A stretch of DNA of 64,000 bases. Origin: Actinomyces sp. oral taxon 897 (lineage in GTDB: Bacteria > Actinomycetota > Actinomycetes > Actinomycetales > Actinomycetaceae). Both the position numbers and the translations under genes were made by a program. The DNA is taken from positions 1,674,001 to 1,738,000 of the forward strand of contig NZ_CP027236.1 of NCBI RefSeq assembly GCF_002999235.1, read 5' to 3'. Below, piece after piece: positions 18,122-27,219 of the stretch. Within the stretch, counting starts at the first letter, position 1. The number at the start of each line of letters is the position of its first letter. Under the pieces are notes generated by a model. It searched no databases. It worked only from the letters and a program-made list of their open reading frames with translations, and was not told the DNA's origin.

Positions 18122-21100
18122 TCAGCCCTGGCGCGTGCGCCCGGGGGCGTCACCGTCCTCGGCGAGGCGCCGGGCGCTCCAGGCGGCGCGCAGGTCCTCG
18201 GCGTCGGCCTGCCCGACCTCCTCGCACAGACCCGGGCAGAGATCCTCCGCCCCCTGGAAGGCGGCCGGGGCCTCCTCGTAGCGTCCCACCTCCACCAGGG
18301 CCAGGCCGGTGCTGTGCAGGCAGGCGGCCTGCTGGCGGCTGGTGTCCGGCAGGCTGCGGTAGAGCTCGACGGCGTCCTGGTAGGCGGTCAGGGCATCCTC
18401 GTGACGCCCCACTACGCCCAGGACCACGCCCGTGTCATACAGGCACCCGGCCTGCTCCGCCACGGTGCCACTCAGCGTGCGGTACAGGCCCAGGGACTCG
18501 TCCAGGGCGGTCAGGGCCTCCTCATAGCGCCCCGTCTGCGCCAAGGTGGTACCCAGCTCGTGCAGGCAGCTGGCCCTCTCCGCCACGGCGCCCTCCTCCC
18601 GGTAGTCCTCCAGGGCCTGGCGGTAGGCGGCCACGGCCTCCTGGTCGCGCCCCAGCTCCACCAGGAGGGTGCCGACGCGGAAGTGGCAGACGGCCCTCAC
18701 CTTGTGCGCCTGGTCACCCTGCCCGCCAAGATCCAGGATCTGCCGGAGAGCGGTCAGGGCCTCCTCATAGCGCCCCGTCACCCACTGGGCGATGTCCGCG
18801 CAGTGCAGGAGGCACTCGGCCTGCTCCTCCTGGGTGCCGGGCAGACTGCGGTAGAGGCTCAGGGCCTGACGGTAGACCGCCTGCGCCTCCTGGAACTGGC
18901 CCGCCTCACTGAGGCAGTCGGCAGCAGCCCGCAGGCACCAGGCCTGGTCCGACTGGGTGTCAGGCAGGCTGCGGTAGAGCTCCAGGGCGTCGTGGAGGGC
19001 GGTGCGGGCCTCCTCGTGGCGCCCCAGCTTCCTCAGGGCCAGACCGGTACCGCGCAGGCAGTCGGCCTGGTCCGACTGGGTGCCGTCCAGGGTGCGGTAG
19101 AGCTCCAGGGCGTCGCGCAGGACCGCCAGCGCCTCCTCGTGGCGCCCCGCCCGCAGCAGGCTGAGGGCGGCCATGTACAGGCAGTGGGCCTGCTCCTCCT
19201 CGCACCCCTCCACCTGCCGGTAGGTCTCCCGGGCCTGGCGGTAGGCCTCCGCGGCCTCCTGGTACCTGTCGAGGTCGTCCAGGACGCTGCCGGTACTTCC
19301 CAGGCACTCAGCCTGCGCCTCCTGGGTGCCCTCCACCTGCTGGTAGAGGCCCAGGGACTGCCGCAGGCAGGTCAGGGCCTCCTCGTAGCGCCCCAGCTTC
19401 TCCAGGGCCAGACCGGTACCGCGCAGGCAGTCGGCCTGGTCCCGCTCGCTGCCCGCTACCTGGCGGTAGAGGTCCAGGGACTGCTCGAACCTGGCCAGGG
19501 CCTCCTGGTAGCGACCCTCCCGGTGCAGGACGTGACCGGTGTTCTCCAGGCAGACACCCTGCAGCCGCTGGGTGCCACTGACCTGGCGGTAGGTCTCCAG
19601 GGCCTGGAGGTAGGCGTCCGCGGCCTCCTGGTCCTGCCCCAGCGCCCCCAGGACCAGGCCGATGCTGTTGAGGCACTCGGCCTGGCCCGCCTTGGTGCCC
19701 TCCTGACGGTAGGCGTCCAGGGCCTGGCCGTAGACGGCCAGGGCCTCCTGGTACCGTCCCGCCCTGCGCAGGACCAGGGCCTGGTCACGCAGGGAGTCGG
19801 CCCGCTGCTGCGCGACGCCGGAGGACGTAACGCCCCCTGACGATGGGGCAGGTGGAGCGGGCGGGGCAGGTGGAGCGGGGGCGGGCGGGGCTGACGGGGC
19901 GGGGGCGGTGTCCTGGGTCCCGCCCTGGCCCAGCGCACGCAGGGCGATATCGATTCCCACCTGGCAGTCGGCCTGGTCCTTCTCGGTGCCCTCCACCTGG
20001 CGGTAGGTCTCCAGGGCCTGGCGGTAGGAGGCCAGGGCCTCGGCGTAGCGGCTCATGCGGCACAGGGTGTTACCCGTGTTCTCCAGGCAGACCCCCTGGT
20101 TTCGCGTCGCATCCTCTATCTGGCGGTAGACCTCCAGGGCCTGGCCGTAGGTGTCCACGGCCTCGGCGTAGCGCCCCAGGTTGTCCAGCGTGTTGCCAAT
20201 GTCAAGCAGGCAACCAGCCTGGCTGCGCGCTGTCCCGGGCACGCTGCGGTAGGCCTCCAGGGCCTGGCGGAAGTTGTCCAGCGCCTCCTCATAGCGCTTG
20301 AGGCCGCGCAGGACCGTCCCGGTACTGCCCAGGCAGTCGGCCTGGTCCTCCGTGGTGCCACTCACCTGCCGGTAGAGGCCAAGGGCGTCCTGATAGGCCT
20401 CGCGGCTCTCCTCGAGGCGCCCCGCCAGGGACAGGGTCTTACCGGTGTTGTACAGGCAGTTGGCCTGGTCCTTCTGGCTGCCCTCCACCTGCCGGTAGAT
20501 CTCCAGGGCCTGGCGGTAGACCTCCAGGGCCTGGCTGTAGTGCCCCGTCGTCTGCAGGGTCAGGCCAATGCCGTAGTGCAGGCAGTCGGCCTGGTCCTCC
20601 GCGGTGCCGCCAATGCCTCGGTAGGCCTCCAGGGCCTGCCGGAAGGCGTCCAGCGCCTCCTCGTGACGCCCTTCCCTGCGCAGGGCGAGAGCGTCGTTGC
20701 GCAGGGAGTCGGCCTGCTGGCGCGTGGTGCCGGACGACGGGACACCCCCTGACGGTACGCCGGACGGTGCGGCGGCCCCCGGCGCAGCACTGGCTGGCGC
20801 GGCGGTCCCTGGCGCGGAACCGCTCGACGCCGGCCCGGCACTGGCGGGCGCGGCGGCCCCGTCCCGGCCCAGCGCACGCAGGGCGCGGTCGATCCCCGCC
20901 TGGCAGTCGGCCTGGTCCTTCTCGGTGCCCTCCACCTGCCGGTAGATCTCCAGGGCCTGACGATAGGAGTCCAGCGCCTCAGCGTAATGACTTTCCTGGA
21001 GCAGGGAATCGCCAGTACTATAGTGGGAACTGGCCTGCTTCTTACTGATGTCAGACCGGTAAGGCCACAGATGCTGCGCCAGCCGGTAGGCGGCAGCAGC

Positions 21101-21787
21101 CTCCGTATAACGCCCTAGTGCGCACAGGGTGGCACTCGCGTCACTCAGACAGTAAGCTCGCTCCTTCTTGTAGTACTTGGAGCCTTTGTAGTCACGGTAA
21201 GTATTTGCAGCCTGCTGATAAGCGGTCACGGCCTCCTCGTAGCGCCCTAGCGCACGCAGCACATCGCCGACGTCACTCAGGCCGCTAGCCCGCCGCGTTT
21301 CGAAGCTCTTCTCCTTGCGCCAGTAGTCCAGGGCCTGCTGAAAAGCGGACAGGGCCTCCTCGTGCTGCCCCATTTCGTACAGAGCCTCACCAGTTTTTTT
21401 CATGAGTTGGCCCCGCTCGTAGTCCGAGTCGGACACCAATGCACCCTGCCGGTACTCCGCTATGGCCTCCTCGTATCGTTTCATGTCACGCAGGGAGTCG
21501 CCAGCTCCCTCCAGACAGTCTGCCCGTCGAAAATCGAAATCGCACACGTCCGCACCCTGTCGGTACGCCTTGAGGGCCTCCTCGTACCTCCCTAGCTTAC
21601 GTAGAACCCCACCAATATCCTCCAGGCAACAAGACTGCTCGAACTCGTCACCCAGGCTGCGATATATACTGAGAGCCTCCTTATACGCGGCAAGCGCCTC
21701 AGCATACTTACTTTTCCACTTAAGTTCAAAGCCCTCATCGCACTTCTTCTTTGCGCGCCTGCGCTCTTTCCTGTCCTGACGTGACAT
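18122..21787 (-). CDS. Very long TPR-repeat protein 3
   Basis: 1221 residues of roughly 27 TPR units in three groups. They are separated by Ala/Pro/Ser linkers near residues 310-365 (PASAGPASSGSAPGTAAPAS) and 625-660 (PSAPPAPAPPAPPAPPAPSS). The lysine/arginine-rich N-terminus (MSRQDRKERRRAKKK) and the first six or so repeats are more divergent, and their DNA (about 21,000-21,790) is visibly less GC-rich than the rest. That suggests an older N-terminal part with later expansion of the copied repeats. The tail DLRAAWSARRLAED is shared with the other two TPR proteins. ATG 21787 is preceded by GGGAG at a spacing of about 7. Scaffold role inferred from TPR content. Confidence 0.9.
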   Translation of the reverse strand: MSRQDRKERRRAKKKCDEGFELKWKSKYAEALAAYKEALSIYRSLGDEFEQSCCLEDIGGVLRKLGRYEEALKAYRQGADVCDFDFRRADCLEGAGDSLRDMKRYEEAIAEYRQGALVSDSDYERGQLMKKTGEALYEMGQHEEALSAFQQALDYWRKEKSFETRRASGLSDVGDVLRALGRYEEAVTAYQQAANTYRDYKGSKYYKKERAYCLSDASATLCALGRYTEAAAAYRLAQHLWPYRSDISKKQASSHYSTGDSLLQESHYAEALDSYRQALEIYRQVEGTEKDQADCQAGIDRALRALGRDGAAAPASAGPASSGSAPGTAAPASAAPGAAAPSGVPSGGVPSSGTTRQQADSLRNDALALRREGRHEEALDAFRQALEAYRGIGGTAEDQADCLHYGIGLTLQTTGHYSQALEVYRQALEIYRQVEGSQKDQANCLYNTGKTLSLAGRLEESREAYQDALGLYRQVSGTTEDQADCLGSTGTVLRGLKRYEEALDNFRQALEAYRSVPGTARSQAGCLLDIGNTLDNLGRYAEAVDTYGQALEVYRQIEDATRNQGVCLENTGNTLCRMSRYAEALASYRQALETYRQVEGTEKDQADCQVGIDIALRALGQGGTQDTAPAPSAPPAPAPPAPPAPPAPSSGGVTSSGVAQQRADSLRDQALVLRRAGRYQEALAVYGQALDAYRQEGTKAGQAECLNSIGLVLGALGQDQEAADAYLQALETYRQVSGTQRLQGVCLENTGHVLHREGRYQEALARFEQSLDLYRQVAGSERDQADCLRGTGLALEKLGRYEEALTCLRQSLGLYQQVEGTQEAQAECLGSTGSVLDDLDRYQEAAEAYRQARETYRQVEGCEEEQAHCLYMAALSLLRAGRHEEALAVLRDALELYRTLDGTQSDQADCLRGTGLALRKLGRHEEARTALHDALELYRSLPDTQSDQAWCLRAAADCLSEAGQFQEAQAVYRQALSLYRSLPGTQEEQAECLLHCADIAQWVTGRYEEALTALRQILDLGGQGDQAHKVRAVCHFRVGTLLVELGRDQEAVAAYRQALEDYREEGAVAERASCLHELGTTLAQTGRYEEALTALDESLGLYRTLSGTVAEQAGCLYDTGVVLGVVGRHEDALTAYQDAVELYRSLPDTSRQQAACLHSTGLALVEVGRYEEAPAAFQGAEDLCPGLCEEVGQADAEDLRAAWSARRLAEDGDAPGRTRQG

Positions 21788-21813
21788 TTTTATCTCCCGT
21801 CTACCTCAGACAA
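21785..21813 (-). promoter_or_regulatory. Conserved 29-base leader/RBS of TPR gene 3
   Basis: Counterpart of the element before TPR gene 1: TTGTCT, then a 20-base segment containing GGGAGAT, ending at the ATG. The equal length and sequence match support both start choices. Confidence 0.6.
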
Positions 21814-22159
21814 ACACAACCTGACACGATCTCTCACAGACCCCTCCTGAGACGTCGCAGGTGGGCACCGCGGCGAGCACGGCCCTCAGACGCGCCGCGA
21901 GCAACGCCCTCAGACGGCGGACCTGGTCCTGGTCATCCTGCCAGTAGTACATTCCTATAACCCCCTAGCTGTCGATTACCTGCTGACAGTGTGCCCGCCC
22001 AGCACCCGAGCCCCGCGGGCCGCGGGACCGCCGTTCCAGGCGTCGCCTATCCACCCGATGAAGTCACCCGGGACCGCCGGCCGCCGCAGGCCACCGGCCC
22101 GGGCCCTGCCCGCGCACCCGGATCCCTTGGTGCCGTGCCCCTCCGCGGCCTAGAACTGC
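21788..22159. other. Intergenic gap between the GTPase gene and TPR gene 3
   Basis: No convincing coding sequence is present. It holds the leader and presumably the promoter of TPR gene 3, a moderately AT-rich patch near 21,945-21,985, and GC-rich imperfect dyads near 22,075-22,120 that could stop transcription from the GTPase operon. A short direct repeat, CCTAGAACTG/CCTAGAACAG, abuts the GTPase stop (22,150-22,168). Confidence 0.5.
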
Positions 22160-23350
22160 CTAGAACAGGTACCCCGCCTGGGCCATGCCCCACAGGATCG
22201 GGTCCAGGACCCTGAAGGGGGAGACGCCCCGCAGGGTCAGCTGCTGGTTGTGCTCCGGCGTCTCACCCAGGGCCGAGACCGCGAAGTGCCGCAGTTCGCC
22301 GATCTTGTGGCTCTGGTGCGCCTGCTCGGCCAGGAGCACCACACTGTTCTGCCCGAGCTCCTGATACAGGGTGCGCAGCTCGGCGTCGAGGAGCTCGGAG
22401 TCGCGGTCCAGGGCCTTGACCGCCTCGCGCGGTGGCAGGGCGGCACGGGCCATGGTGTCGTCCTGGTTGATCTGGGACCCGGGGTTGGCCAGGGGCAGTG
22501 CCAGGGGGTTATTGGCCTGCGGGAGCTGCTGCAGGGAGTCGAACTTGGAGATGGTCAGGGCCATGGGCGCCTTGCTCCTCTCCATCTGGTTGAGGACATT
22601 GGCGAGCACCTTCTCCGCGGGCGCGCCCAGGCGCTTGGGATCCACGTCCGGGATAATGCCGGACAGGACCTGGCGGACGCCGTTCAGGCGCAGCGGGTCG
22701 AACAGGAAGACCACGAGATCCGCCCGGCTGAAGAAGGAGAAGGCCTTGGACCGCCCCACGATCTTCTCCAGGTCCTCCCCCGCCGCGTCACGGATGACCA
22801 GGAAGAGCCTTCCCAGGGGCCCGCCGGACATGTCCCAGATCAGCGGGTCGCGCTGGTAGGCGCCACCGGCACTGACCGGAGGTGTGCCCCTCATGGTGAT
22901 GTTCTCGTCGAACAGGGGCTTGTAGTACTCACGGTTGTAGACGTCCAGGGTGCCCTGCGTGTAGGGGCTCACCGTGCAGGCCCGGGACTGGGCGTAGCGT
23001 GTGAGCGACTGCATGCCGACCCCGATGTACACCGACTTGCCGGCGCCGCGCGCACCCGCCACCGCCACGGTGAAGGCGCGGGAGCTCCGCCAGCCCGCGG
23101 GGATGTCGTAGTGGCAGGTGGGGCAGATCTCCTGGGTGCACCGGCTCTGGCAGCGACGGCAGGGGACCGAGGAGGGCAGGACCTTGATCTCACCGGTCAG
23201 GGAGGCCCGGTACCAGGGTGTTAGGAGCACGTTCGTCCCGGCGTACTCGGAGGCCACCGGGTCACTGGTCTGGGGGCAGGTGCCCGTGCAGCGGAAGACG
23301 ACCTGGTCGTCGGGCAGCGGCGTGAAGCACGAGGGGCAGGCGGTGGTCAT
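22160..23350 (-). CDS. Zinc-ribbon TRAFAC-class GTPase (double-GTPase 2 type)
   Basis: 396 residues from ATG 23350, which overlaps the upstream VWA stop as ATGA. Two N-terminal zinc ribbons (CPSC..CTGTC at 6-25; CRRCQSRC..CPTC at 64-79) precede a P-loop GTPase domain. G1 is GARGAGKS (99-106), the G3 Asp-x-x-Gly is DAAGE (188-192), and the G4-like motif is SKFD (268-271). This matches the GTPases called DO-GTPase2 in the Aravind-group survey of NTPase-dependent conflict systems, which sit beside GAP1-like and VWA proteins as here. It is likely the nucleotide switch of the operon. No membrane segment is seen, so it is probably cytoplasmic. It is the last gene of the long operon that starts at 41387. 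Confidence 0.85.
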   Translation of the reverse strand: MTTACPSCFTPLPDDQVVFRCTGTCPQTSDPVASEYAGTNVLLTPWYRASLTGEIKVLPSSVPCRRCQSRCTQEICPTCHYDIPAGWRSSRAFTVAVAGARGAGKSVYIGVGMQSLTRYAQSRACTVSPYTQGTLDVYNREYYKPLFDENITMRGTPPVSAGGAYQRDPLIWDMSGGPLGRLFLVIRDAAGEDLEKIVGRSKAFSFFSRADLVVFLFDPLRLNGVRQVLSGIIPDVDPKRLGAPAEKVLANVLNQMERSKAPMALTISKFDSLQQLPQANNPLALPLANPGSQINQDDTMARAALPPREAVKALDRDSELLDAELRTLYQELGQNSVVLLAEQAHQSHKIGELRHFAVSALGETPEHNQQLTLRGVSPFRVLDPILWGMAQAGYLF

Positions 23351-24234
23351 GCGGGGACTCCATTCGTGTCTGCGGGGTGGCTGACCCACTCCAGGAGCGG
23401 GGTGAGTGTGCTGAACGTGTGCTGCGTGAACGCCGTGTCCTCACGGCGCAGCTCGTGCCACACCTCCTTGGTGGGCACGAAGACCTGCCCGGCGGGCAGG
23501 ATCTCAGCGAGCTCCGGGGAGCCGATGACCAGGCTCTCGCCGTCGCCGTCCAGCAGCGGCATGTCGGTCACGACGACGGTGCGTCCCCTCCCCCGGAGCC
23601 GGGAACCGCCCACGTAGCCCACCCCGTGTGCCAGCGCCCCGCCGGCCCCCTCCCGGACCACCGCCGGGGGCGTGGCACCCAGGGTGGCGTAGACGTCGTC
23701 GAGCCACCGGGTCAGCGCCTCGACCTCCCGGGCGTGGCGGCGCATGGAGGAGGAGTCGTCCAGGAGCACCGTGCCCACGGTGGGACGCAGAACCCGTCCG
23801 TTCTCCTCACAGCGCCTGACGCACCACCCGCCCAGGCTGAGGGCGACCTGCCCCTCCGCGCCGGGTACGAGGACCAGCCCCCGCTCGGTACGACGCAGCT
23901 GGACCAGGGGCGCCTCCACCTGCCCGGTCACCGGCAGGCCGCGCAGGAGGTAGCCGGCTCCCCCGCCGGCGTCCACCGAGAGGTCCACGACGCAGTCCGC
24001 CGGGAAGGGCTCACGGCTCACGGTGAGTGCCCGGATAGTGACCGGCTTGTCCGGGGCGACGGCGCCCACGGGGAACGCGAGCGTGTCGCGGGCCGCCCCG
24101 AGGTACTTGGGCGTGGTGGTGGTACCCGTGGCCGCCACGGTGGCGGGGACCTTGCTGACGAGGGTCAGGGTGAGGGCGGAACGCCCCGTGACCGGGAGCT
24201 CGTCCCACTCACCGTAGGAATGGATACTGGACAT
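23347..24234 (-). CDS. VWA-domain protein of the GTPase operon
   Basis: 295 residues. A beta-rich N-terminal half (about 1-140) leads to a VWA/Rossmann-like domain. The MIDAS start is VLLDDSSSM (near 153-161), and a second acidic motif VVVTDMPLLDG lies near 220. The DxSxS signature is intact. An AAGGAGAGG site precedes the ATG. It lies 31 bp downstream of the GAP1-like gene and overlaps the GTPase start, which argues for coupled production. VWA proteins of such operons are thought to be metal-dependent adaptor proteins. Substrate unknown. Confidence 0.8.
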   Translation of the reverse strand: MSSIHSYGEWDELPVTGRSALTLTLVSKVPATVAATGTTTTPKYLGAARDTLAFPVGAVAPDKPVTIRALTVSREPFPADCVVDLSVDAGGGAGYLLRGLPVTGQVEAPLVQLRRTERGLVLVPGAEGQVALSLGGWCVRRCEENGRVLRPTVGTVLLDDSSSMRRHAREVEALTRWLDDVYATLGATPPAVVREGAGGALAHGVGYVGGSRLRGRGRTVVVTDMPLLDGDGESLVIGSPELAEILPAGQVFVPTKEVWHELRREDTAFTQHTFSTLTPLLEWVSHPADTNGVPA

Positions 24235-24265
24235 GAACTACGACCTCTCCTTGTAGTACCCGGCC

Positions 24266-25070
24266 TCAGCGGCCGCCGAAGAACCTGCCGCTGAGCTTCT
24301 TCCTGAGGCCCGACGCAGGCATAATGTGCTTCCTGACCCACTTCTCCGCGTCAGGGTCGCCGGGGAGCCCGGAGAGCACGGTCGCCACGAACCTGTTACC
24401 GGAGTCCTCGTCAAAGCCGCACACCCATGCACGGCACAACGCCAGCACCAGCTCGTCCTGGGAGTGCAGGAGGTGGTGGGAGGCGGTCTCCACCTCGGTC
24501 AGGGCCTCCCGCTCAGCCTGCTGGTCCTGGTGCCTGGAGCCGCTCATGAGCCAGTAGAGCCGGACCACGGCCCCCGCGACGAGGACGGAGTCGACCTCCT
24601 CCCCGTCGACCAGGAAGGCGTTCGTCTCCTCCAGGCGTCCCGCGAGCAGCCCCAGACGCTCCTGGGCCAGCACGGTCATCTCCGGGCGCAGGCCCTCCAG
24701 GCGCACCGCCTGGTCGTTCCACAGCACCAGCAGGAGGACCGCGAGCGCCCGGTCGCAGACGTCCTGCTGGTAGGGCGTGAGCCGCACCGACTCCGGGGAG
24801 GGGGGCGCGGGCGGGCGGGGCGGGTCACCCGGGTAGCGGATGTCCTGCCGGGCGGGCGGGGCCTGGGTCCAGGGGTCCGGGCCCCACACGCCGTACGGGT
24901 CAGGCCCGGGGGCGCCGTCCTGGGGGGCCGGGTCCTGCACGCCCTCCGGGGCGGGCGGGGCGGCGTCGGGCACGGCCTCGGGCTGGACCACCTCGGGCTG
25001 GGGGGCGTCCTCGGGCGGCGCGCCGCCACCGGGGGCCGGCCAGGCGGGCCGCCCGGCCACGGCCTGGGGG
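24266..25070 (-). pseudogene. Displaced 3' part of the GAP1-like gene (after frameshift)
   Basis: From about 25,070 the sensible reading frame shifts by one. About 268 residues follow with actinobacterial codon use: a Pro/Ala-rich linker (APGGGAPPEDAPQPEVVQPE), then an all-helical domain (VCDRALAVLLLVLWNDQAVR, later LCRAWVCGFDEDSGNRF, EKWVRKHIM). It ends FFGGR and a stop 31 bp before the VWA gene. It has no start codon or ribosome site of its own in a plausible place, so it is the C-terminal domain of the upstream gene, separated by a one-base change at a G5 run (25066-25070). A sequencing error or programmed slippage would restore a protein of about 983 residues. Confidence 0.7.
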
Positions 25071-27213
25071 CCCACATGCCCTGGGAGGTCAGCAGGGACT
25101 GCAGCGCTACCAGGATGTTGCCCGCCAGGCAGCACGCCACGCTGGTCTCCAGGCCGCTGGCCAGGGGGACCTGCCGGGAGAGCGTCAGCAGCGCGGCGGC
25201 GGTCCCCTGGCTCATTGCCTCCAGGGGGGTGACGCTGAGCTGCTCGAGGGAGTGCTGCTTGACCCGCATGAGCCACTTGGCGGCCTCCTGGGCCCCCTCG
25301 CCCTGGGGGTCGCGGGCCAGTACCCGGCTCACCAGCACGACCCTGTCGGCGCACAGCGGCGTCATCGCCAGCGCCTGACGTGGGGTGCAGACGGCGACCA
25401 GGGAGTCCACCACCGTGGGGTCCAGGTGGAAGCGGCGGGACAGGGCCCCCAGGAAGGCCAGGACCGTCTCGACGTCGGTCCCCGGGGCCCCCAGGAAGGC
25501 CAGCGCCACCTCGGCGCCCAGGGCCGGTCCGAGCGTCCTGGGGCCGTCGGCGGCGAGCCAGGCGGCGACCTGCCTGTCCAGGCGGGGCAGCACCGGGACG
25601 TCCTCCACGGGGACCACCAGCAGGTCCTCCACGAGGACGCGGATGGCGTCCATGAGGTCCGGGGCCGGACTGAGGCCCAGGACCTGGCCCCGCAGCAACG
25701 GGTTCCCGGGACCCACCAGGCTCTGGGCGGAGTCAATGACCAGGCGCATTGTGTCCGCCTCCCCCAGGACCACGCCGTCACGGGTCAGCCGGTCGGCCAG
25801 GAGGAGGTGGGCGATGGGCGTGTCACCGACGGTGCGCTCAGCGGTCCTGACCAGGAGCCTCAGCCTCATGTCCCGGCCCGGCTCGGGCTCCGTGGTCCAG
25901 CTGCGCAGCCAGTAGGTCACCGTGGCGGAGGCCTGACGGGTGTCGTCCAGCAGCCAGCCGCTGTCCGCGACCGCGCTGTCCAGGTACTTGTTCACCAGCC
26001 CGGAGACCACGCCGCCCACGGGCGTCCCGAGCGGGACGGCGTCCAGCTTGGCGTACCAGCTCGCCGGGTCGGTGTCCGAGGAGTCCAGGAAGCGCTCAGT
26101 CAGCAGGCCGGTCAGGTAGGGGTTCTGGGCCAGGGCGGCCGGCTGGCAGGTCATGAGCTCACGGTCGACGTCGGTTATGACGTTGATCACGTCTGAGAAC
26201 AGGCCTGGTTCGCTGGCCTCGGCCATGGCCAGGGGCCAGGCCGGGGTGAGCTCACGGTGGTCCTCCAGGAGGCTGAGGACGGTCTCCAGGCCCTCCTGGC
26301 CCGTGACCCACCTCGCCATGCTGGAGGTCATGGCCGCCACGAGCTTGCCCCAGGTGCCCTGCGGGGCGGACGTGGGAGGGCTGTCCGGGTTAATGACGAC
26401 CAGGCCGGGGCGCGCCTCGACCGCCTCCAGCTCCGCCAGGGGGACGCAGGCCAGGTCGGTGGGGGAGGCCATGACCGCGTCCACCTCCGTCATGGTCCCG
26501 GCCGTCTCCAGGGTGGAGAAGCCCAGGTAGCACCCGGTCAGCGGGGCGCAGCAGCGTTGCAGGGCCGCGACCCACAGGGCCGCCTCGTCGGTGGAGCGCA
26601 CACCCAGCAGGACGGTGGTGTCCGGGGCGGGGCGGGGCGGGCCGGGCACGCGGGAGGCCAGGACCGGCTCCAGGGCGTCGGCGAGCGCGGTCAGGACGGC
26701 GCCGCGCCCCTTCTGGAGGACGAACTCGGTCACGGCGTCCATGGTGGTGACCTCGCCGGGGACCAGGTCCTGGGGCGGTGGCAGGACGGCGTCGCGCACG
26801 GCCTGCGCCCCGAAGGGCGTGACCCACCCCGGGCTGCGCCACAGGTCCGTGGTCCGCAGGGACGGCGCGGCCTGCCTGGGCAGCAGGAGGACGTGGGTCA
26901 TGGAGTTGGTGCGCCCGGTGGAGTCCGTGCCCGCGGGGGCGGTGTGGACCAGGACGGTACCGGAGGAGGAGGGCACCTGACGCAGGCGTCGGTCCGCGGC
27001 CGCCACCTGCTCGGGGGTCGGGTACCCCGGCAGCGGGCGGGTGCCGCTCAGGCCCGGGTCGATCAGGCTGCGCAGCCAGTCGGCCTCGGCCTCGTCCATG
27101 CCGGGGGTGGTGGCCATGGTCTGCCAGCCGCTGAGCTCCTGGCCGTCCACCACCCGGTCCACGTTGGTGTAGAGCAGCTGCTCCACCGAGGGCGTGCTGT
27201 TGTAGGTGGTCAT
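24676..27213 (-). CDS. GAP1-like GTPase-associated protein (frameshifted at its C-terminus)
   Basis: As written the frame gives 845 residues. Only the first 715 or so look genuine; after LLTSQGMWAP the translation becomes Arg/Pro/Ser-rich noise. The N-terminus (QLLYTNVDRVVDGQELSGWQ) resembles the N-terminal type 2 domain of GTPase-associated protein 1 (GAP1), followed by a long alpha/beta middle region without recognisable catalytic motifs. Such proteins are encoded with double-GTPases and are predicted to relay or sense the GTPase state. The start is ATG 27213, 7 bp after the upstream stop. The natural C-terminal helical domain is encoded in the next frame at 24266-25070. GAP1 assignment is from recognised sequence pattern and neighbourhood, not a search. 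Confidence 0.72.
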   Translation of the reverse strand: MTTYNSTPSVEQLLYTNVDRVVDGQELSGWQTMATTPGMDEAEADWLRSLIDPGLSGTRPLPGYPTPEQVAAADRRLRQVPSSSGTVLVHTAPAGTDSTGRTNSMTHVLLLPRQAAPSLRTTDLWRSPGWVTPFGAQAVRDAVLPPPQDLVPGEVTTMDAVTEFVLQKGRGAVLTALADALEPVLASRVPGPPRPAPDTTVLLGVRSTDEAALWVAALQRCCAPLTGCYLGFSTLETAGTMTEVDAVMASPTDLACVPLAELEAVEARPGLVVINPDSPPTSAPQGTWGKLVAAMTSSMARWVTGQEGLETVLSLLEDHRELTPAWPLAMAEASEPGLFSDVINVITDVDRELMTCQPAALAQNPYLTGLLTERFLDSSDTDPASWYAKLDAVPLGTPVGGVVSGLVNKYLDSAVADSGWLLDDTRQASATVTYWLRSWTTEPEPGRDMRLRLLVRTAERTVGDTPIAHLLLADRLTRDGVVLGEADTMRLVIDSAQSLVGPGNPLLRGQVLGLSPAPDLMDAIRVLVEDLLVVPVEDVPVLPRLDRQVAAWLAADGPRTLGPALGAEVALAFLGAPGTDVETVLAFLGALSRRFHLDPTVVDSLVAVCTPRQALAMTPLCADRVVLVSRVLARDPQGEGAQEAAKWLMRVKQHSLEQLSVTPLEAMSQGTAAALLTLSRQVPLASGLETSVACCLAGNILVALQSLLTSQGMWAPRPWPGGPPGRPPVAARRPRTPPSPRWSSPRPCPTPPRPPRRACRTRPPRTAPPGLTRTACGARTPGPRPRPPGRTSATRVTRPARPRPPPRSRCGSRPTSRTSATGRSRSSCWCCGTTRRCAWRACARR

Positions 27214-27219
27214 GACGTC

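Noticed and set aside
24266..25354. A free-standing 362-residue protein in this frame
   Set aside because: Its first 95 or so residues are shadow sequence of the GAP1-like frame; only the part after about 25070 is protein-like, so it is a displaced C-terminus.
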